DNA of 9,436 bases from Anaerolineae bacterium (GTDB taxonomy: Bacteria; Chloroflexota; Anaerolineae; 4572-78; J111). The notes under the pieces were generated by a model, which made no database searches, was not told the DNA's origin, and saw only the letters and a list, made by a program, of their open reading frames with translations. Positions 5,337 to 9,436 of this stretch are shown here, one piece after another (the stretch's first letter is position 1; each line of letters starts with the position of its first letter). The translations under genes were made by a program, and so were the position numbers. The stretch spans positions 1 to 9,436 of the forward strand of contig JAGRBY010000255.1 of assembly GCA_020433835.1 (NCBI GenBank), read 5' to 3'.

Positions 5337-8300
5337 CTAAACCAACTTTGGACGGAAAATATTCAACAGCAGCGGGAAAACGCCGAGCGTAAACAGCGCC
5401 GAGAGCGATAACCCAAAAACAATTGACCAGGCCAACCCGGACCAAACCGGATCATTGGCGATGGTCAAACTGCCTAACACGGTGGTTGCCGATGTAAGTA
5501 AGATGGGGCGCAAGCGAGCCTCGCCGGCACCCAGTAGGGCTTCGTGTACGGTGCTGCCTTCGGCCAGACTTTGCCCATAATACTCAAGATAGAGGATGGC
5601 ATTGTTAACCACAATACCCATCAGAGCGATAAAGCCGACGAGTGACGTGGCCGTCAAAAAAGTACCCCAAGCGGCATCAAGAAGGGCAAAGCCGGGAAGA
5701 ATACCGATGAACCCCAGCGGAATGGTTGTCATAATGAGGGCCGGGGCCAAGAAGGAACGGAACTGGGCGATCAAAACCGCATAGATAAGCACAAAAGCCA
5801 CAATCATCGCCAGCCCCAAATCGCGGAAGTTCTCCAGCGTCATCTCCCATTCGCCGCCCCACAGAATGGCATAGGCATTTTGTTGCTTATCCTGATAATG
5901 CATGCCAAACAGATTCCACCACTCCAGAGACCCTTCGTTGGGAAACTGATAGCCATTACCAACGATGTCAAACATCAGGTCGATGACCGCGTAAACAACG
6001 CTACGGTTATCCATTTCAGCCGTAACATAGGTGGTTGATCCGCGTTCGTCTCGAATGAGTGCCGCCGTTTGGTGACCACTGACTGGGGTGACCAGTTCGC
6101 TCAAGGGGATGTTGTGCCCTAATTGTGATTTAACATAGATACGGCTTAAATCTTGCAGTTGATTGCGTGCTTCGGTTGGATATTCTAACGTGATAAAAGA
6201 AAACTCGTTATGTTCCGGTAAATGGTACTGCCCGATATTTCGGCCATCGGTAGCCGTTTGTAAGACATCGACCACATTCGCGGTGACGATGCCGGTTCGA
6301 TTGGCTTTGCTGTAATCGATTACAAATGTTGTCTGGGGGTAAGGCGTTTCAATAGAACTTTGAACATCAACGACTCCGTCTGTAGCCCGCATTTTTTCCA
6401 TAATATCCTGGGCAACGGCTTGCCGCACAGCCGGATCCGGCCCTTTGATTTTAGCCACTAAGGTGGCTTGAACCGGCGGTCCGGGCGGATCTTCTACAAA
6501 TTGAATCGTGAAACCGGAGGATTCGTAAACCCGCATCGCCGGGCTTTGGGCGAAATAATCCCGCATGCTTGACACAATCGCGCCCGACTGCATCGTTCGC
6601 TGTTTGGGTGGGGTGATATTGACCCGCAGGGTGATAAAGTGTCGCCCGGTGCGCTGTTCCGCACCTTTATAGAGGCCATTAAAATCGATGACCGGAGCCG
6701 TACCGATAAACTCCTGCACCGACTCGGTGTAGGGATCGCGCAGCAGAAGGGCAACCGCCATATCCGCGACCTCCAGACTTTTACCTAAATCTGTGCCTTC
6801 CGGGCCGTCGATGTAAACATAGTATTGGCGCTTATCCGCGCCCGGCAGCATCCGAAAATGCACCAGCTTCAACACCGGAAAGCTTAACACGACCAAAAAT
6901 AAAAGAAACGTAATCACCAAGAAGGCGTATTGCCGCCATTTTGCTTTCAAAAGCCATCGCAAATTTGCTTGATAGATGCTGGTCAAAAGATCGAAGGTTT
7001 TGGCAATAGCCCGAAATGGGGCGGTCAGCCAGTAGAACAGTTTGGCAATGGGATTCCGCGCCTGTTTAGCATCTGCCTCCGCATCGGTCTGACTGGACCG
7101 AAAGGCGAGCGAAGCCAAAAAGGGAGTCATCGTGTAAGCGACCAATAACGACATAAGCAGCGCCATCGGCACAAAAAAGGAGAGCGGCCCCATATACGCG
7201 CCCATCAATCCGCTAATTTGGGAGGTCGGCAGGAAGACAATCACCGAGGTGACGGTTGATAAGAGCAAACCAATTCCAACTTCGTTGACAGCCAGCGCAA
7301 TAGATTCGGATAACGGCAGCGGTTTTTTGACGTAACGGCTGAGATTGTCGATGACGACCGTAGCGGAGTCGACAAGCAATCCCAACGAAAGAATGAGAGC
7401 AAACAGCGTAATTCGATTGATGGTTTGGCCGGCAAAGTAGCCGACCACAAACACTAAAGCCAGCGAAAGCGGGATGGCAAATGCCACCAAAATAGCCGAC
7501 CGCAGCCCCAAGAACAGCAGCAAGACCAACGAGACAATGCCGATACTTTGCAAAAGACTTGTGCCCAAGCCCAAAACGGCTTCCTCAGCCACTTCGCCGT
7601 CGTTGCGGTAAACTTGATATTCTATGTTATTGTACTCAGGGTGTTGCGTAATGTTTGCTAACTCGGTTAAAACAGTATCGGCGATGGCTACGGTGCTTTC
7701 GCCTTTACGTTTGGCAATCGAAAGAAATACAACCGGTTCACCTTGTTGCTCGCGCTGGCTCACCCGCACATAAGACGTTTTTTCCGTGTATCCGTCAATG
7801 ACAGTCGCAACATCTTGCAACTTGACATCCGGCTTCAAGTAGAGATTTCGCAGCGTGTCACCGCTCAGTGAACCATCGACTCGCACTTCCTGAAGTGCTT
7901 CATCATCGCGAATGGTGCCAACCGTGTAATGGATGTTGTTGGCGTCAATGGCTTGCTCAATTTCCAGAGGGCTAAGGCCGCGATCTTGCATGCGGGTTGG
8001 ATCGAGGATAACACGCAAAGCTCGCCTTTCGCCCCCCTGAACCTCAAGATTGGCGACTCCGGCAATTTCGCGAAGCTTATCCATGATGGGGATGATTTGG
8101 TTGCGTACTTCATTTTGCGACATGGTTGAGGAGGTAAAGCCGATGGTTACAATCGGCACATCATCGGGGCTAACCGGCTGAATCAGCGGATTCTCCATAC
8201 CAGGCTGCATTTCGTTCAACGAGGCAGAGATTTTCGACTGAACCCGCGTTTTGGCTGTTTCTAAATCTTCGCCCATCTTAAACTCGACGGTAACGATGGA

Positions 8301-8585
8301 CATCCCCCCATCAAACGAGCGCGAGTAGATAGCATCGACGCCGGGAATGTCGGCCAGCCGTTCTTCAAGTTCTAACGTGATATACTGCTCCACCTCGGCC
8401 GCCGTCGCGCCCCGGTATTCCACCTGAACCCGAAAGACGGGCATTACGACTGTGGGATTATATTGTTTGGGAGTGAATATATAGGTAAACGTACCAAAAG
8501 CGATGATACCGATAAGGAGCAGAATACTAAGCGCGGAATTTTCCACAAAGAAGCGGGCAATTTTGCCGGAAAAATTGAGGTTCAT
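5337..8585 (-). CDS. RND efflux transporter (AcrB/HAE-1-like inner-membrane pump)
   Basis: A 1082-residue, full-length RND permease. Predicted topology is TM1 at about 18-36, a large extracytoplasmic domain (about 40-335), TM2-TM6 (about 342-490), TM7 (about 552-572), a second large domain (about 575-915), and TM8-TM12 (about 921-1075). Such pumps export drugs or other amphiphiles using proton flux through TM4 and TM10. In TM4 the usual Asp pair is D406-S407 (SLGLLVDSATVVIDN), so only one Asp is kept. In TM10 the AcrB Lys position is N994 (GIVVNNAILYLEY). Both variants occur in other RND pumps, so the protein need not be inactive. The ATG at 8585 gives the normal short cytoplasmic N-terminus (MNLNFSGK); an in-frame ATG at 8654 would add 23 residues. 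No adaptor (MFP) or TolC-like gene is next to it. A LacI-type palindrome lies 81 bp upstream of the chosen start. Confidence 0.93.
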   Translation of the reverse strand: MNLNFSGKIARFFVENSALSILLLIGIIAFGTFTYIFTPKQYNPTVVMPVFRVQVEYRGATAAEVEQYITLELEERLADIPGVDAIYSRSFDGGMSIVTVEFKMGEDLETAKTRVQSKISASLNEMQPGMENPLIQPVSPDDVPIVTIGFTSSTMSQNEVRNQIIPIMDKLREIAGVANLEVQGGERRALRVILDPTRMQDRGLSPLEIEQAIDANNIHYTVGTIRDDEALQEVRVDGSLSGDTLRNLYLKPDVKLQDVATVIDGYTEKTSYVRVSQREQQGEPVVFLSIAKRKGESTVAIADTVLTELANITQHPEYNNIEYQVYRNDGEVAEEAVLGLGTSLLQSIGIVSLVLLLFLGLRSAILVAFAIPLSLALVFVVGYFAGQTINRITLFALILSLGLLVDSATVVIDNLSRYVKKPLPLSESIALAVNEVGIGLLLSTVTSVIVFLPTSQISGLMGAYMGPLSFFVPMALLMSLLVAYTMTPFLASLAFRSSQTDAEADAKQARNPIAKLFYWLTAPFRAIAKTFDLLTSIYQANLRWLLKAKWRQYAFLVITFLLFLVVLSFPVLKLVHFRMLPGADKRQYYVYIDGPEGTDLGKSLEVADMAVALLLRDPYTESVQEFIGTAPVIDFNGLYKGAEQRTGRHFITLRVNITPPKQRTMQSGAIVSSMRDYFAQSPAMRVYESSGFTIQFVEDPPGPPVQATLVAKIKGPDPAVRQAVAQDIMEKMRATDGVVDVQSSIETPYPQTTFVIDYSKANRTGIVTANVVDVLQTATDGRNIGQYHLPEHNEFSFITLEYPTEARNQLQDLSRIYVKSQLGHNIPLSELVTPVSGHQTAALIRDERGSTTYVTAEMDNRSVVYAVIDLMFDIVGNGYQFPNEGSLEWWNLFGMHYQDKQQNAYAILWGGEWEMTLENFRDLGLAMIVAFVLIYAVLIAQFRSFLAPALIMTTIPLGFIGILPGFALLDAAWGTFLTATSLVGFIALMGIVVNNAILYLEYYGQSLAEGSTVHEALLGAGEARLRPILLTSATTVLGSLTIANDPVWSGLAWSIVFGLSLSALFTLGVFPLLLNIFRPKLV

Positions 8586-8665
8586 GGGTTGATCCGTAAG
8601 GTAGAGTCTGAGAATTTGTAGACCACAGGCGAATTTTTTGTGGCATCGCCTCATCAGAGATTGTA

Positions 8666-8681
8666 TTGTAAACGTTTACAA
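8666..8681. promoter_or_regulatory. LacI/GalR-type operator upstream of RND pump
   Basis: TTGTAAACGTTTACAA is a perfect 16-bp palindrome with a central CG, matching the general form of LacI/GalR-family and CcpA cre operators (TGnAAnCGnTTnCA). On the minus strand it directly precedes and overlaps TACAAT sequences (8660-8665 and 8665-8670) that could serve as a -10 box for the RND gene, so a bound repressor would block transcription. No good -35 hexamer was found. No LacI-family gene is in the window, so the regulator would be encoded elsewhere. Confidence 0.6.
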
Positions 8682-8682
8682 A

Positions 8683-8710
8683 ATCACAGCTAGCCACAAA
8701 GCATCACAGC
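8683..8710. repeat. Pair of 8-bp direct repeats
   Basis: ATCACAGC occurs at 8683-8690 and again at 8703-8710, 20 bp apart, immediately beside the LacI-type palindrome and upstream of the RND gene. On the minus strand the units read GCTGTGAT. Two helical turns of spacing would suit a second regulator, but the repeat is short and no protein can be assigned. Confidence 0.35.
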
Positions 8711-8910
8711 ATGTACCAAAATGATAACAAAAGTCTGTGAAATAAGTGCGAATAAGTGGATAGTTTTGTAAAATAACGCTCTAAAACAGCCGCTGAAGAT
8801 ATTATGGTCTACTTAGAATTACTTTACCTAATGTGCAACTCTTTTTAGAATTGATCCATTGAGGGTACCGTTTGTAAAATAGAGGTTCCAACACCAATCT
8901 AAGTACAAAA

Positions 8911-8914
8911 GGAG
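8911..8914 (+). promoter_or_regulatory. Shine-Dalgarno of transposase gene
   Basis: GGAG, preceded by a run of A, lies 7 nt before the ATG at 8922. It is well spaced and supports this start. Confidence 0.6.
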
Positions 8915-8921
8915 CCACCCA

Positions 8922-9436
8922 ATGGATCGGTACGATTTTATCATAACTGTGTATTGTTTGGTATGTGAGTATTACAAGATTATCAAGGAACGCTATCCAA
9001 TTCGGCGAGGCGGCTTTGGGCCGGCTTTAAGTGATGAAGAAGTGATAACCATCGAAATCTGCGGCGAATTCTTCAAAATGAATACGGACCAAGATATATT
9101 CGATTATTTTAAGGCGCACTACCAAGCGGACTTTCCTCAATTGCGAGAGCGGTCACTGTTTGTGCGTCAAGCAGCTAATCTATGGCAGGTCAAAGCTGCC
9201 ATCCAACAGTTGTTGGTCATCGACAGTAGTCAAGCAGATGACCCGGTACAAGCCATTGACACCTTACCGTTACCGATTTGTGTCTACACCCGAGCACCAC
9301 GAGACCGCTGCTTCAAGCCCTTGGCCGACTACAGTCACTGTGCCGCCAAGAAAATGGACTATTATGGCTTCAAATTGGGACTACGGATTGCTCGGTCAGG
9401 TATGATCACCTATTTTCCTTTGTTACCGGGTCGACC
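8922..9436 (+). CDS. IS982-family-like transposase, 3' truncated by window edge
   Basis: An open frame of 171 codons runs from ATG 8922 to the window end without a stop; the full family length is about 290-300 residues, so roughly 60% is present. The N-terminal part (MDRYDFIITVYCLVCEYYK..., then ALSDEEVITIEICGEF at 35-50) resembles the helical N-domain of IS982 transposases. The DDE catalytic core begins with AIDTLPLPICVYTR (111-124), where D113 is the likely first catalytic Asp. It is followed by R-x-x-x-F-K (RDRCFK) and KMDYYGFKLGLRI (144-156), all in the order seen in IS982 proteins. The remaining catalytic Asp/Glu would lie beyond the window. The enzyme would cut and paste its element. 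Whether it is intact cannot be told here. Assignment to IS982 rather than another DDE family rests on motif order only. Confidence 0.82.
   Translation, partial: MDRYDFIITVYCLVCEYYKIIKERYPIRRGGFGPALSDEEVITIEICGEFFKMNTDQDIFDYFKAHYQADFPQLRERSLFVRQAANLWQVKAAIQQLLVIDSSQADDPVQAIDTLPLPICVYTRAPRDRCFKPLADYSHCAAKKMDYYGFKLGLRIARSGMITYFPLLPGR

Larger units (their letters stand above)
8586..8921. other. Intergenic region between RND gene and transposase
   Basis: This 336-bp AT-rich spacer separates the divergent RND and transposase genes, and I see no credible gene in it. It holds the LacI-type palindrome at 8666-8681, two 8-bp direct repeats ATCACAGC (8683-8690 and 8703-8710, 20 bp apart), a tandem 10-bp repeat with AATAAGTG in each unit (8741-8750 and 8751-8760), TTAGAATT twice (8813-8820 and 8845-8852), and TTTGTAAAATA twice (8765-8775 and 8871-8881). 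The left end of the insertion sequence must fall in its right-hand part. Confidence 0.6.
8867..9436 (+). mobile_element. IS982-family-like insertion sequence, left part only
   Basis: The transposase reading frame at the right edge identifies an insertion sequence that continues beyond the window. The left boundary is an estimate: IS982-type elements usually have a short leader between the terminal inverted repeat and the transposase ATG, which places the end at roughly 8840-8880. Without the right end the terminal repeats and target duplication cannot be identified. The element sits upstream of the RND gene, divergent from it, and does not interrupt a visible gene. Confidence 0.55.

Noticed and set aside
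8586..8654. Upstream ATG at 8654 as the RND start
   Set aside because: It adds a 23-residue extension unlike the short cytoplasmic N-terminus of RND pumps. It stays possible if the transcript starts at the TACAAT just upstream.
9160..9405. Plus-strand open frame of 81 codons
   Set aside because: It is out of frame within the transposase gene, whose frame shows the conserved DDE motifs.

Overview
This is a bacterial accessory-type region of mixed base composition (roughly half G+C by eye). It has five complete genes and one gene cut by the right edge. No rRNA, tRNA or CRISPR array is visible. The lineage cannot be fixed from the sequence. The mix of genes (an RND pump without its adaptor, an RNase H with a viroplasmin domain, a cytoplasmic-looking molybdopterin enzyme, an IS982-like element, repeat-rich spacers) would fit an environmental bacterium such as a Chloroflexota member, but this is a low-confidence guess.

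Layout, left to right. Positions 1-224 are non-coding and hold a compound palindromic repeat (107-184). Positions 225-2312 (minus) encode a DMSO-reductase-family molybdopterin/[4Fe-4S] oxidoreductase. Positions 2313-2538 are a spacer built from two oppositely oriented runs of a degenerate 9-nt repeat, able to fold into a long imperfect hairpin. Positions 2539-3150 (minus) encode an RNase H with an N-terminal caulimovirus-viroplasmin domain; a promoter-like sequence lies just before the ATG, suggesting a leaderless mRNA. Positions 3205-4386 (minus) encode a 12-TM MFS exporter resembling the fosmidomycin-resistance (Fsr) group. It is divergent from an AraC-family regulator at 4551-5330 (plus). 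The shared 164-bp spacer carries two TCGGCCAA direct repeats 21 bp apart, placed as an AraC-type site for the exporter promoter. Positions 5337-8585 (minus) encode a full-length RND (AcrB/HAE-1-like) efflux protein, convergent with the regulator and only 6 bp from it. Upstream of the pump is a perfect 16-bp palindrome, TTGTAAACGTTTACAA (8666-8681), of the LacI/GalR operator type. From about 8860 to the right edge is the left part of an IS982-family-like insertion sequence, with its transposase starting at 8922 and running off the window.

The clearest functional unit is the AraC regulator/MFS exporter pair, laid out like E. coli nimR-nimT. With the adjacent RND pump this makes an export/detoxification neighbourhood, although the RND gene seems to be under a separate LacI-type control and has no adaptor or outer-membrane channel gene in view. 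The molybdoenzyme and RNase H are on the same strand as the exporter but are separated by repeats or by their own promoter, so a single operon is doubtful. I found no convincing new multi-gene system. The items most worth following are the phased 9-nt inverted repeat, the compound palindrome, and the two regulatory sites.
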